Part shown: piece by piece, positions 33,720 through 46,187 of the stretch
How the letters are laid out: each line of letters begins with the position of its first letter
Numbering within the stretch: position 1 is the first letter of the stretch
NCBI GenBank assembly: GCA_018873245.2
Contig: JAEMBT020000002.1
Location: forward strand, 5,658,001-5,722,000
Length of the DNA: 64,000 nt
Direction: 5' to 3'
Origin: Archegozetes longisetosus
Lineage: Eukaryota > Arthropoda > Arachnida > Sarcoptiformes > Trhypochthoniidae
Notes under the pieces: generated by a model
The model's database searches: none
The model's input: only the letters and a program-made list of their open reading frames with translations
Told to the model about the DNA's origin: nothing
Made by a program: the position numbers and the translations under genes

Positions 33720-36480
33720 AAACGAATAATTACAATTATTAAAATTTGCATTCATTAATTAACGAGTACTTAGTTCACATATGAACGAATAAAAGTAACA
33801 ATTCATTACTTGAAAACTATTTAATATTTTTATATCAAATTTTTTTACAAAACAAAGAGGAGTAATTGTAGATTATGAAAGGATACGTTCGATATGCCAG
33901 CCGTTCTCTCGGTGGATATGCTGCAGTCAGATTTTAAAGTTATCGATAACATCATTGAACACAGTTTTCTAAACGCTAAGAATTTCAATTGTTTTTAGTT
34001 GCTCTAATCTTTGATGGTTCTGAGCATAAATTAAACAACAATCAAAAGTAAACAAAATATGTGACTCAGAAAAATTGTTCCACCGTTCTTTATTTTACAA
34101 AAAGTTTCATTTAAAAATATTAAGTAGTTTTCGAGAAATACGTCTTTACTTTTATCGGCTTTCTTTTTAAACACCCTGTATTAATTATCCTAACGACTAA
34201 TAAAGAGATTTAACTCATAATTCGGTTTTGAAGGTTCTCTACTATAGTTCGTCCTGTATGTAATATAAGATGTTATTAAGGTAAGGTTTTTTAATTAGAA
34301 ATGGTAAACTCATTCATCAATATTGACAATTATATATAGTTGCTACCCTTCGGCCTTTTGGGACGAAATTCAGCCTCTTTAAGTTTTGGTCAGCCTTAAG
34401 CTCGTATCCACATAATCGACATTATGGGTCATTCTTCTAAGTTTTTCACAATTTATTCTTTAACATTTAGTTGATGAATTTTGAACATTTTGAGTGTAAA
34501 TTTAAGATTGAAATTAAGTGATCACTCATTTACACCTGTTCATTAGAGAACAAAAATTTTGTACCTTAGACAATTTTAATTTTTTAAATTGCATTAAATT
34601 CCTGTAATAAATTTCTTAAGCCTTTTAAGAACAATAAATCTTTAGCTTTATAAAGGCATTCGTATTCATATTTGGACGTAAAGTATAGTTTTAAATAACA
34701 CTTCTAATTAGCATTTTCGTATTCAATAGTTTGCCTTAAAATTAAGGGGTATTCAAAAAGTAAAGCAACTTTTATTTTATTTATAAAATGAAAACGAAAA
34801 GATATATCTAAGCGAAAATTTCAGTCATTAAACTAAATATTTATAGCTATATTCTAGGCAACTTGAATGGTCCCATAACTCCAGCATATCCAACAGATCT
34901 AAGCTTAACTCGAAGACGTTTCAAAAGGTTTTTTTCCAAGTTTTTCAATTAATTTTTTTGGATATATACCTCAGCCAGTTTACCACATCTTTTTTGATAG
35001 TGAGAAATCGCCAAATTTGTTGCCGTTTATTCTAAAACACCAAAAAATTGAAGACATTTTGTTCTGGCCTGATTCGGCGACTTCTCACTATCAAAAAAGA
35101 TATGGTAAACTGGTTGAGGTCACAGAACATGAGTGTTATTGAGCGTCAGAATAATGCTCCGAATTGTTCACAAGTTAGACCAATTGAGAAATATTGGGCT
35201 TTATATAAAACAGAATACAAAAAAGATCTAAAGAGCCCAAAAGTTTGAGTAGTTTCAGAATAATCTGGCGAAATATATCCAAAAAAGTAATTGAAAGGTC
35301 TGGAAAAAACCTTATGGAATGTCTTCGAGTAAAGCTTAGATCTGTTGGATATGCTGGAGTTATGGGGCCATTCAAGTTGCCTAGAATATAGCTATAAATA
35401 TGTAGTTTAATGCCTGAAATTTTCACTTAGATATCTCTTTTCGTTTTCATTCTATAAATAAAATAAAAGTTGTTTTACTTTTTTGAACACCCCTTATTGA
35501 TTATTTAAAATTTATTGTCAAAAATAGAAAGTATATTTTCACTTTACATAAGCAATACTTATATCGAAAGGATTTTCATCATAATGAATAACACTTGCAG
35601 TGAAAAAGGAGTAGATTATTAACTAAAATTATTAAAGAGGATATCTATTCAAAAGTTAACTTTAACTTAGAGTGTAATCTAATTTTTACTTTTGTGCAGA
35701 AAAACAAAAAGCTTTGAAATGGTATAAAATTTAATATAATACACCTCTATAAATTTAAATGATGTGAACTGACTATTAAGCTATAAATAATTTTTATTGA
35801 CAAAATTAAAACAAAAGTGGAATTTTACTCTTTAGATTTAGGCCCTTTAGGTAGACTTAAGGTGGTAACACTGCAATTATAGCACTCATTCAATTCATTG
35901 ATACAAAAACTGTTTTTTAAGTCAAAATTTGTTACTCTTTATTTTTAAAATTTTATTTACTTTGAAATAAGGTTAATATTGACCAAAATCATACTTCTTA
36001 TTGAAAATATTAAAACTAGTTTGACGGGATATTACTGAAACTTTTGATATGGTAGAAATTGATTGTCAGAATTAGTGATGAGCTTCCAATAAAAGAATTA
36101 ATAGAATAATTAACTTTCATTAGATATAAATATGAAAAATATAAATAGAGTTCTGAAAAAAGAATGAAATCCAGCAATTTATTTGAAAGGTTTATTTTTA
36201 ATATGAATTATTTTTATTAAAATATTCTCAATAAGCATTCTTTGTTGGTATAACGTGTATTCATTAAAAGCTCAATAACCTTTTATTTTTAAACAATATT
36301 GGAACAGAGAAAGTCTTTTGAAAATTTAAGTCAAATAAGTCTGAACAGTAACTTCCATTCAGACTATTAGCTTGATATGATATAAGCTTATTATTATCAA
36401 TAGCTTTTGTTAATCACTTAGTTTTATTATAACAGTAGAAATGAAAATATTTCTCAAATTAAACTTCGTATGATCTCAGT
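33720..36480. repeat. Segmental duplication, spacer copy 1
   Basis: Collinear with 55310-58390, apart from a different transposon in each. Shared landmarks include TATGCCAGCCGTTCTCTC, the R2 repeat, CTACCCTTCGGCCTTTTGG, TAAGTGATCACTCATT and the receptor 5'-flank repeat. Copy 1 follows receptor B; copy 2 follows receptor E. No gene seen in the spacer itself. Confidence 0.75.
34745..35494. mobile_element. Fold-back Tc1/mariner-type element (two inverted 3' halves)
   Basis: A 750-bp element flanked by TA; it starts AGGGGTATTCAAAAAGTAAA and ends in its near-inverse. Complementarity is not limited to the ends: the left arm (to about 35015) and right arm (from about 35060) both contain the 3' coding end of a transposase in opposite orientation (…RPIEKYWALYK…, SVGYAGVMGPFKL). 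It looks like a palindromic rearrangement product. It is absent from the collinear copy at 57.6 kb. Confidence 0.8.
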
Positions 36481-36569
36481 CTTCATTTGATAATATCGAT
36501 GTTTCAATGCTCGTTGAGCAGAGATATAGATAAACAATCATTTCATTAATAAATATTTTGACAATTTAT

Positions 36570-37002
36570 TAGGGTGACCAGGTCAAAAACTGTTAAATGC
36601 GGGACAAAAATTTTGGCCCCCTTATAAAACTTTTTAAAAAGTTTTAATCTGATCCAAGTTACAAATCACAGTTTGAAATAACAATTATTTGAAATATAAA
36701 CCAAAGATTTGATTGAGAACGGCACTTTATAAGAGTTACACACGATGTGAACAAAAACAAGGTATCAAATAAACAGATTAAAACACTTTTTATATAGAGA
36801 CTTCCACATATTTTAAGATAAGAAACGTGTTGGAAACAAAATTGTATTATTTGCATTAAATAAAAACATACAGTGGAAATTTGTTTAGATAAATCTTAAA
36901 ATGTATGATATTTTCCGTCCCGCAAAAGGTGCATACTGTATGCGGGACACAACTCATAAATGCGGGACAATCCCGCACAATGCGGGACACTTGGTCACGC
37001 TA
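36570..37002. mobile_element. hAT-type MITE with 8-bp target duplication
   Basis: A 433-bp element, TAGGGTGACCAGGTC to (inverted) TAGCGTGACCAAGTG, flanked by the exact octamer CAATTTAT on both sides (36562-36569 and 37003-37010). GCGGGAC/GTCCCGC strings recur near both ends. An 8-bp duplication is diagnostic of hAT transposition. It interrupts receptor pseudogene C. Confidence 0.85.
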
Positions 37003-37136
37003 CAATTTATCGAAACGACTCGATAGAAAGATCAGATGTTCCATTAAAGATTTCTTAATAGTTTAATGCCATAGTTTTAACGTAATCATTTTTTCGGTGG
37101 TTTTACTGAAATATTTGAGCGAAGAAACTGGAACCA

Positions 37137-37826
37137 GTAGCGCGATTCTGGTACGAATCCTAAACTCGATCGTTACTTAACTTTAAGATCGGATTTAAAG
37201 ATCGCTTTATGATTGATCGTTAAGTGGCTTAGGGATTGATTCTCAAAACAAATCGTTAAACGATACTTAAAAAATGCACTTTTATACACTTTTAGTACGA
37301 ACTTTGAGACACATATTATATGAATAACAATAACATTTTTAAACAATATAAACATTAGTTAAAGATGTACATGCTTAATCACTTGTACAGTTATTGGTAA
37401 TGCATGATTCCGTTTTGTTTGACGTTTTAAATCATTGAATAATAATCGACACAAATAAACAATATCCTCTCATATAAAAGATATCTTTGAACGCATTCGA
37501 TATCATTATAAATCTCAATTGGATTTTCACTGCCTCTGAAAACTCACTGTTTCCTTAAACTTGTTCGGGTATTGTTCTTCAATACATAATACTCGAGTGT
37601 ACAATGAAATATTGTTATTTTATGATATAAAGTTAAATTTTTGATTTAAAAGTGAAAATATAAGCGTAAACAATAGTTAAGTATAGCTTAACGACAGGCT
37701 AATGCTTGTCTTTAAATTAAGTATCGATCTTTAATTAACGAGAGCTTTGAGAATCAATCATTACTTAAAATCATACTAAACTTGATCTTAAACTTAAAGA
37801 TCGCTTCGAGAATAGACCCCCAGATT
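37137..37826. mobile_element. Insertion with imperfect inverted ends in receptor pseudogene C
   Basis: About 690 bp absent from other receptor copies. Imperfect inverted segments share GATTGATTCTCAAA and several GATC/TTAA strings, with AAGATCGCTT near both ends. No coding content; boundaries and class uncertain. Confidence 0.45.
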
Positions 37827-37844
37827 AGGCGATTGATCCTTATA

Positions 37845-38524
37845 CAGAGTGATCAAAAAGTCACCCAAATTATAATTTAGCTACCATTTCAAAACGGTTT
37901 GAACAATATTCAAAAGTCCAACGCTATAATAAAATATAATTATCGCCATTCAATGTATTAAATTTTCGAAATGTTTTCGTTCACTTCCAACGAGACGGCA
38001 TATACGTTTTAAGAACCGATCAATTACAAACCTGCAGATGCCTGTTCCGATGGCTCTAACTTCTCTTGTAATGGCTTCCTCGAGATTTGAAAGTGATGTT
38101 GGGCCATTTATATATACTTTATCGTTGAGATAATCCCACAAGAAGAAATCGCAAAGATTCAAATCTGGCGAATAAGACTATTCAAGACCACCTTCAACGT
38201 GATTTAGTCAATCTAGGCCTATAATCCTTTGATCAAATGACTCGTTAAGAGTCTCGAACACATCGAGGGTGCGATGAGGCCTTGCACTACCTTGCTGGAA
38301 CCAATAATGAGGAACCATTGTTGATTTTCGTAGAAAATTTACAATAAATATACATTTTTCGATTGATAGCGGCACCATTTTAATTGTGAGGTCGGATTAA
38401 CAACAAGGAGTATTTAATAAATAGCAGTAATTATATTTTAATATAGCGTTGTAATTTTGAATTTTTCTCAAACCATTTTGAAATGGTAGCTAATTACAAT
38501 TTACGTGACTTATTGATCGCTCTG
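37845..38524 (-). mobile_element. Internally deleted mariner-like element
   Basis: A 680-bp element flanked by TA. Termini CAGAGTGATCAAAAAGTCAC and (inverted) CAGAGCGATCAATAAGTCAC continue as inverted repeats for about 80 bp (ATTTCAAAACGGTTTGA). It retains part of a transposase C-terminus. Confidence 0.75.
37950..38162 (-). pseudogene. C-terminal remnant of mariner-like transposase
   Basis: Minus-strand frame NLCDFFLWDYLNDKVYINGP followed by LSNLEEAITREVRAI. The CDFFLW(G/D)YL.D.VY pattern is the third-catalytic-Asp region of a transposase of the IS630/mariner group. N-terminal half absent. Confidence 0.65.
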
Positions 38525-38823
38525 TATTTCGATGATGTTCAGAACTATTCATTTTTTATTTGGATCATTGGGTCATATATATGTATCTAATATCCTATTT
38601 TATTTCATTCAGAAAGTTATTCATTCAGAAAGTTATTCATTTGGACACAAATTTTTGACGTGACTAGAGGACAGATTTCGTCCACAGAAATTGGTCTGAA
38701 TAACAGTGACAAAATAGTTATAAACAGGTTTTTGACTCGATCACATCAAGTGTTTTACTTAACCTGTCTATCAATCATGAGTTTAGGTAAAGTTTTCTCT
38801 TTTAGAGTTTGTCTCATAACTTA

Positions 38824-39508
38824 TTAGGACAGCTGATAAGTTCTTAGCATAGAATACCAATAGTGATTTTTTCAGCGAATTTTCAACAAGCCATTTAAAT
38901 ATGACCTAAATGATGATGATTGATCCGATCCATCAGTTAATATAACTTGTCAAAATATTTTCGAATTCTCTCCTTCTCCATTGGAAAAAAGAAGAAAATT
39001 ACATATGATGGCACTTTTTGAGCTCAAACCTTCGCCATTTGAAGAATACTGCGTACAACAAGATGCTCTTCCTCTCCTAACATATTCACTAGTTCTGCTT
39101 ACTGTCTGACTCAGTTGATCGGATCTTCCCTCAAGAGGTTATTGGCAATGGATTCGCTAAGATCACCGTAAAATCCAAGCCTACAGTCGAAGCCCTCTGG
39201 ATGAGAGATCCAAGCAACCGGGTCAGTCAGTTAGTTGAGCATGTCAAAATGTCAACTGGAAGTGGGCATTGAATTATGTGCAATAACCTTGATGTAGTGG
39301 AGGTTTCTGTCAAGTGTTTTATTCATTTTGGTAATTTTCTCTCCTTCGAGGATTCACAAAAAGAAATGTATCAAATCATCGACAAGTAATGTATACAGAT
39401 AGATCAGGCCAATCATCATTATTTAGGTCATATTTGAATTATATGTTGAGAATTCACTGAAAAAATCACTATTAGTATTCTATGCTAAGAACTTATCAAC
39501 TGTCCTAA
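38824..39508. mobile_element. Mariner-type element, internally deleted
   Basis: A 685-bp element flanked by TA. Inverted termini TTAGGACAGCTGATAAGTTC and TTAGGACAGTTGATAAGTTC extend about 60 bp. The terminal AAGTTCTTAG string is shared with the mariner at 21959-23249. No intact coding frame was found inside. Inserted in the intron of receptor pseudogene C. Confidence 0.75.
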
Positions 39509-40300
39509 TATATTCAGATGTCTAACAAATTTCTATTACGAAAACTGAAGGTTTTTCATAATATTGACATTACTGGCATTTCGATCGAGTTTTATACATT
39601 TAATCAGTTTATACACTCATTTGTTTGCGTGTCACTGATATTGATCAGTAGTTATTACTTTGTAGCAGACGCACACACTTGAACAGCATCATTTTATCTT
39701 ATATTCTATTACGTTCAGTTAAAATCTGACAAAATCAATTATAGAATAACAGCTTTGAATGATTTTCTTCTAAAAACACAATTCGCACTTAAATCTTAGT
39801 TTTCGATCACAACATTTGTTATCAGATATCTATTTATAACAAGCTCTGGGAAAAACATTATATTTGGTTTATATTCACTGTGATTTCCGTAAATGTTTGT
39901 GTCTTACATGAAGTAATATTTGAAAAATTAATGGTTTACTCACTATTTATGTGGACTCTCGTGGATTTTCATATTTTTTGTCTCTTTTTGTGCATCTCAT
40001 GTATTACGAAGAATTCATTCAACTACTAAAAAGTTATGTAAACTTCAATTGAATATAAATTAAAACTATTGTTCGTATGTAAGAACTAAAATCAAACTGA
40101 TGTCATGTTTCGAAGGGGTTAGTGGTCCAAAAACTATTAGATTTTCAATAAGATCTTTATTCATGATGTCATACCCAATGTTATATGTAGAGTGAGTTTA
40201 TAATATTTTTTTCATGCGAATTAATCAAAATTGCTTTTATTATTTTTACAGTTAATAGTTATGTATGATATATTGACATTTCGTTTCAATACATCAATCA

Positions 40301-40676
40301 ATTCAAAGATAAGATGCTATTATTAGCAAGCTAACTAAAAATGATAAAACTTGACCTTGAGTTTGTCATTTAATAATACTCATTATAGCTAATCATTAGG
40401 CCATAAAATTGATTATATAAAGTTTAACATATTTTTCATGAGTTCGATTTGAATTTACAGTTTGTTTAAATATCCGTTGAGATGAATTTTAAGAATATCT
40501 GCTGATCAAAGATTGAACAAGTTAAACTTATCTAGTACTCGGATAATCGATATAAGAAAAAGGTTGAGATTTTACTGCAGTATTACTAATCGTTATTATA
40601 AATCTGACACATTCAAATTAGGTTTTGGTTGGGTTAAACTTGTTAGGCTTAAGTGGTTTTAAGCTTAACATAAGTA
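40301..40676. other. Intergenic region without visible gene
   Basis: AT-rich stretch between receptor pseudogene C and the next transposon; nothing recognised. Confidence 0.4.
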
Positions 40677-42144
40677 TCAGGGGTTGAGTTAAGTATTCGG
40701 ACTATCATATTGCAGAGGTTTCACTTCGATTTAGTTCTCTGCTAAGTTCGACAATTAAAACTAATATACAAATTTTTAAGAAAATCAAAGTTTATTTATT
40801 AAAAACAAAACTTTATACGAATTAAAAGGTTTAAATATTGAAAATTTTGGATTTTGAATATCCACTATTACTGTAAGTGTTGGTTACTTTCAGACATCAC
40901 TTAATCTGAAGAGTTTGGGAAGTGAAGAGTAAGAGTCTCTTCACTCCTTCATATAGGACCAGAAGCTGTTGACGTATCAATGGAAAATTTTCTAGAAATA
41001 TCTATTGTTGGTCACTAACTGACCAACTACTAATTGAGGACACGTTGGTAACCTCCTTACTCTTCTAGAAAATTTTCTTTAGAATTTAATATTTAAAGAA
41101 AAGAGGACACAAACAACCCTGTCCTACATCCAGTGGTCAGTCTGTGCCCTTAGGCCACAATGATGGGCAAGAAAGTAGGGTATTGTTCAAATGACCTGAA
41201 TACTGTGAGATTGAAAACAAAGATCTGTTTGTGATCTCACAATATCATTAAGGATATTTAATGAACTAAAATTTGAGCATATGGTTAGTAAATTTATTCG
41301 CTCCCAGTCTGGTTGACCAGCGCCCCTCAGTGGGAGGCATCCAATGCCAGTGGCGGAACTATTTAGATTTACTTCATCTATAACTTCCTTATAAGCTATT
41401 TCAAGTTCATCTGGAGTATTGAATCTTTTATCTTTATTGGGCCTCTTTATTCTATATATGCCATCGTAATCGCACGGCTTCAAATCAGGCCACAAGGAGA
41501 ATGTTTCAATTCTCCCATCGATGTCTTACAATAAATCCTTCAGCTTTTGAATTTTTATGGGGTCTTGTGTTGTCATGGAGTATTATTGGTCCGTGAATCT
41601 TTAGTCGTTTGATCGCTGGGAGTATTACTTGACTTAAAAAAATCAAGATAAATCTTAAAATTGACATTTGTATTTCTCGCTAAAATTGTGTAACCCAACA
41701 CCTGATTTTTATGAAAGGCCATTATCATCATCTGCTTCCAAACTTGTATTGTTGCTCTTACTTTTGTAGGTCTGGGATACAAATTACGAGCGCTAACATT
41801 ATTTGAAACTTATGATTTTTCAAATCAATATTCTTATGATGGTTCTTCACTGAGGCGATATTGTCGAGATGCCAAGTAATATTTAGGGTCATAGTATTTG
41901 AGGTATGGCTATAATTCTATCCAGCATTCCATGGTTACTGTTGCATTTTTCAAGGTGTTCAGTACAAATATAAGAGTGAATTTAATATTTTACTTGCATA
42001 TTTAATAATTAAAAGTGCTTAAATTACAAGCAACCGCATCATCTAGTATATTTTACTCTAATGCACAATAATATTTCATAAACATATTTATCACTCTTGT
42101 AATCTCTGTAACATCATAGTCCGGATACTTAACTCAACCCCTGA
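40677..42144 (-). mobile_element. Mariner-like element (full length, decayed)
   Basis: A 1,468-bp element flanked by TA, with termini TCAGGGGTTGAGTTAAGTAT and (inverted) TCAGGGGTTGAGTTAAGTAT, then CGGACTAT in both. Contains a broken minus-strand transposase. Confidence 0.8.
41187..41795 (-). pseudogene. Mariner-like transposase remnant
   Basis: Pieces in more than one frame: PTKVRATIQVWKQMMIMAFH, LGYTILARNTNVNFKIYLDF, a HRPIIL-like Asp-2 region with stops near 41570, and PDLKPCDYDGIYRIKRPNKD (Asp 3), then FNTPDELEIAYKEVIDEVN. N-terminal DNA-binding part not recognisable. Confidence 0.65.
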
Positions 42145-42240
42145 TATTTAGCTATAAATTGATGTATCATATGTCAGTATACGTTAGTAAATAAAAGCGT
42201 TATAAACAACCGAAATAAATATAATCAAATTTAACACCGC

Positions 42241-43200
42241 ATACATATATATTATTCGGACTTTTTCAAGTTAAACCCGATTTCAAAACTTTCTTTCCAC
42301 AGGATTCTATCAGGATGAATTGGGTTAAACCTGGAAAGTACAGAACCTACTATGTATGAAACTTATAATGAAAAATGTATGGAATAGTGTAAAGTCTGGA
42401 TCTTTAATAGGAGCGTGTACGAAATCAATTTTTAAAATACAAGCACCTTATTAAACATAACCACAAATTACATAAAATTTCACAGGATTTTAACACTGGA
42501 AGAAAGAGCGAAAAATTTAAGAAAGACACATTTTATAGGAACAATAGGCGGGTTAAATTAGAAAATGTTTTACAATGATAGGCTAAACCTTTTAAGGTTA
42601 ATAGCACATTTAGCTAAGATTGGAAGATTGTTTAACTAGGACATACTTAGGCAGGTTTTAAGAGTTGAGATATGCTTATTCTCAGCTGTCTTCATAACTT
42701 GTACAGTTGAGACAAGCATGTGAAGATTTTTTTGTACAAACAAAAAGTAATCTTTAGATCGGTAATAAATGTTGACATATACGGTGAGTTATGAAAATTA
42801 GTTTTTAAAGATATAGGTTATTACAAAAGTATTTTGGTATAGGTCTAATTTAGAAACTTAGACGTTATTACAATAGCTACGATACACTTGTCTGGTTTAT
42901 TCCCTCAACAGAAAATTATATCATAAAAATAGTGAATTTTGTTTAAGACTTGTAATAAGATTTTGAGGCGAGTATTAGTTATATTAAGTAAAAACTTTTT
43001 GTAAATCACGCAAAGTATTAGTAAGTAATGCATGTGTTACATCAAATACAGTCCGTTTCAAATCGATAAATCCAACCAATGTTTTTAAAATAACTTTAAA
43101 AACTACTTGAGATAATGAGATGAAAATTTATTATTATGTACACAAAACCATTAAAAGATATTCGTAAAATATTTGTCAAGATTCGGTCACTCGCGCGCGT
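42241..43200. repeat. Repeat R1, left arm of a giant inverted repeat
   Basis: 42241-42386 plus 42876-43200 is the near-perfect inverse of 43930-44410 (about 470 bp of matching arm), apart from an insertion at 42387-42875. The spacer is about 730 bp. The arm-to-arm identity is high enough that both AAAGATATTCGTAAAATATT and surrounding sequence match base for base. Further copies lie at 47955-48282 and 49561-49870. Confidence 0.85.
42387..42875. mobile_element. Insertion in R1 left arm
   Basis: 489 bp present in the left arm and absent from the right arm. It is bounded by AATA on both sides (42383-42386 and 42872-42875), so it could be a target duplication. Ends show only weak inverted similarity; no coding content. 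Confidence 0.55.
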
Positions 43201-43929
43201 GATTACAAATTACAGTATTGTACACTTTACACACACTTTTAATAGATAATGCATTAACAGAGAGTCATTTAGTTATTACATATAACATAAATGTTCAACT
43301 AATTGTATTGAATTTCGATAAATTAACCCTAGAACAGTATTTCATGTGTCAAAATGACCCAAAAGTCTATAAAAACTTTTATATTTATTTAATGCAATTT
43401 CTAATGTTAATAAAATTGAAAGTATTTTCAAATGAGTGTATTTAGATCATATAAAGCAGTAAATTACATACAAATTTTATATTTAAATTTAATCGTATAT
43501 AGTTAGTCCTATTTGAGTTTAGACCATAAATTTATATATGAAATTAGTTTTCACTCAAACCTTGAAGAGATTACGTCAAGGATGACGACACTAATAGAGT
43601 ATAAAACACGCTAACTGTTATACACCCTAACCCTTACGATAACATACTTTTCCATATCAATCGATGGGTCAAAAAGACCCTATTTTACCGAAATCTTTAA
43701 TCAAAATCGTTTTACTGTTTAATGGTTAATGGTCTAAATCTGAGGTTCGGGCTCGAGCTAAAGAGACTTTAAGGTTCATTTATGCTCAAGAGAGGTAGGT
43801 TTCATTAATCAGTAATTTTGTGGTTTTCATTATTATTTTTTGATTATTAGTTATTAAGTATCGGTTTTTTATTTAAGTTTTTATTATCTGGACTTATCAT
43901 TATGAAACGCTATGTTTGGCTTTAATGCT
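43201..43929. other. Spacer between inverted R1 arms, with piggyBac-like end
   Basis: No gene. At 43323 the sequence TTAACCCTAGAACAG begins, resembling a piggyBac terminus next to its TTAA target. It is followed by TGTCAAAATGACCC and, about 330 bp on, GGGTCAAAAAGACCC. No matching opposite end was found. Confidence 0.35.
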
Positions 43930-44410
43930 TTATATCACGTGCTCGAGTGACCGAATCTTGACAAATATTTTACGAATATCTTTTAATGGTTTTGTGTACA
44001 TAATAATAAATTTTCATCTCATTATCTCAAGTAGTTTTTAAAGTTATTTTAAAAACATTGGTTGGATTTATCGATTTGAAACGGACTGTATTTGATGTAA
44101 CACATGCATTACTTACTAATACTTTGCGTGATTTACAAAAAGTTTTTACTTAATATAACTAATACTCGCCTCAAAATCTTATTACAAGTCTTAAACAAAA
44201 TTCACTATTTTTATGATATAATTTTCTGTTGAGGGAATAAACCAGACAAGTGTATCGTAGCTATTCCATACATTTTTCATTATAAGTTTCATACAAAGTA
44301 GGTTCTGTACTTTCCAGGTTTAACCCAATTCATCCTGATAAAATTCTCTGAAAGCAAAATTTTGAAATCGGAGTTATCTTGAAAAAACCCGAATAATATA
44401 TATTATGATG
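43930..44410. repeat. Repeat R1, right arm of giant inverted repeat
   Basis: Inverse of 42241-43200 (without its insertion). A cruciform-capable palindrome with arms of about 470 bp. Confidence 0.85.
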
Positions 44411-45067
44411 CGTTGTATACAGTATCGACTTATAGCCTTATGTGCAGAAATAAGAAAATCGCGTTTAAAATAGCAAAACTTTCAAATACATTTAATTCAC
44501 TTATTTTCAATAATTTACTCGATTTCTTTATATTTTTCTCGTGTTTTTCTGCCATAAGATTGGATCTGTTGTACGTTTCTTTCCATTTTCCTTAGACTTT
44601 TGTATCAACTCATTATTAATCAAGTCTATAGGCGTTTATCTATTTATAGCACAATTAGTGACATTTTCCAATTTATTTTTCAATAAATCACACGTTTTAA
44701 GATTTTAAAACCGAAACAAATGAACTTAAACAAAAAAATAAAGTTTTATTTCAAAAGTTTCTAAATAACTGACTCACATTTAAGTTAGTATTGCATAAAT
44801 AATTGAAATATGCAGTTAACACACTCATATGACGCATAAGTGCAAAACTACTCTTAATTGTAAATGCTTTTCTATAGGAATTAGAGACAACTTTGCCGAT
44901 TTAATCATATTTTCCTCATTGGAACATATGAAAATTTATCTGAATGTAAAGACTTAAACATTGATTTAGTGCAATAACTTGAAAAACCTTATATCTCCAC
45001 ACAAGTCATTACTGAATTCAATGCATCATATATATCATGTGAAAATTTTTAAACATTAGATTACATA
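44411..45067. other. Intergenic region without visible gene
   Basis: No feature recognised. Confidence 0.4.
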
Positions 45068-45722
45068 GGAGTCAGTTTCGCAGAAGTCAGCGTTGCAGAA
45101 TGACATTTTAACAAGTTATTTTAGCTGGAAAGTTTAGTTCTCTGTTTTCCTATTCTCAGTTTGGATTTTAGAAAACCCTCTCCAATTTTCAAATTTATTA
45201 TGGAGAGCTCGAGTTTTAGAAATAAGTTTCGAGTACACACTTCATGTTCTACGAAAAAATGTTTCATTATTGATCTAATAAATTCTGAAAGTTTTTGAAG
45301 CAATATACTGTAAATAGGAGTTGTTGAGCCAAATTAGTAAATATAAAAGCTAAAAATCTTATTCGACTATTCAAAAAGTATGGCTAAATATTTTCATAAT
45401 TCTATTAATAAGTTGAAAGTTATATTTTTGAAAATTTCAAGATTAAGCTCAAATATCAATGGAAATGAATCAAGAAAATCTAATATTTAACCAAATGTTT
45501 TTAGCCTTGTTATCTTCTATTAACTATTGGTGCCTAAGCTTTTATCTTAATCTGATGATTAATACCAAATTTCTGATTTTACTTTACTAAATACGAGTGA
45601 ACTCACAAACCCTAAGGTTTATGGATAATGAAATCAGTTGTAAAATTGATTTTAACCTGTTTCGGTTAATTTGACTGGTTAGAATCTCATTCTGCTAAAC
45701 CGACTTCTGCAAAACTGACACC
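45068..45722. mobile_element. Non-autonomous inverted-repeat element
   Basis: Left end GGAGTCAGTTTCGCAGAAGT and inverted right end GGTGTCAGTTTTGCAGAAGT, continuing through GCAGAATGA for about 48 bp. Interior about 560 bp without coding content. Target duplication not clear. Confidence 0.6.
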
Positions 45723-45801
45723 AGTCTTAGGTTACACATTGCAAGTGATGTGCTTTACGTTATCAGTTTTGCATAAACTCATAAAAACGTATTTTAAGTA
45801 A

Positions 45802-46187
45802 AGGTGCATTTACACGAGGCGATATCCATCGCACATTGCATGCGATATTCGTCGCTGCAATTTATTGCATCGCGTAAATGGAAAATTGAAGCGATGGACA
45901 TCGCATGAAACACATCGCGTGGGCGTTGCTACTGTTTCTACTTTTGCAACAAAATTGCAGCAATTTCGTATATGATTGGATGTTAAAATTACGTTTAATT
46001 TTGTTGTCAGAGCACTCACTGAGTCAGCGTTCAATGCTTTAAAGTGATCCGTTATTGTAGAGCACAATTTCATTCAATCAATTGTATCGTCTAAATAGGA
46101 AATTGCGGCGACTAATCCTCAATGCAACTGATTGAAATAAAAATTGCAGGCGATGTGCGATAAATATCGCCTCGTGTAAATGCACCT
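45802..46187. mobile_element. MITE with TAA target duplication (Harbinger-type?)
   Basis: A 386-bp element. Termini AGGTGCATTTACACGAGGCG and its exact inverse are flanked by TAA on both sides (45799-45801, 46188-46190). A 3-bp TAA/TTA duplication fits PIF/Harbinger elements. Interior has GCGATG/CATCGC strings. No transposase; a 87-codon ORF inside is a shadow. Confidence 0.8.

Larger units (their letters stand above)
36481..40300 (+). pseudogene. Gustatory-receptor-like pseudogene C
   Basis: Receptor-related sequence is split by four insertions (36570-37002, 37137-37826, 37845-38524, 38824-39508). The order of homologous pieces is preserved: GATAATATCGATGTTTCAAT, CGAAACGACTCGATAGAAAG, GGCGATTGATCC, TTCGATGATGTTCAGAAC, the TCATTTGGACACAAATTTTT region, and exon 1 end near 38785. 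Exon 2 runs 39550-40192 and a degenerate exon 3 starts at about 40251. A 15-bp segment (TTATTCATTCAGAAAG) is duplicated near 38610-38640. Stops and frameshifts throughout. Closest to pseudogene A by its intron. Confidence 0.75.

Noticed and set aside
43218-43445. 75-codon ORF in the spacer of the giant inverted repeat
   Set aside because: No motif; overlaps a piggyBac-like end.
43323-43700. Complete piggyBac element
   Set aside because: Only one TTAACCCTAGAA-type end is visible; no matching TTAA-flanked opposite end and no transposase.
45810-46073. 87-codon minus-strand ORF
   Set aside because: Lies wholly within the TAA-flanked MITE and includes its terminal repeat.
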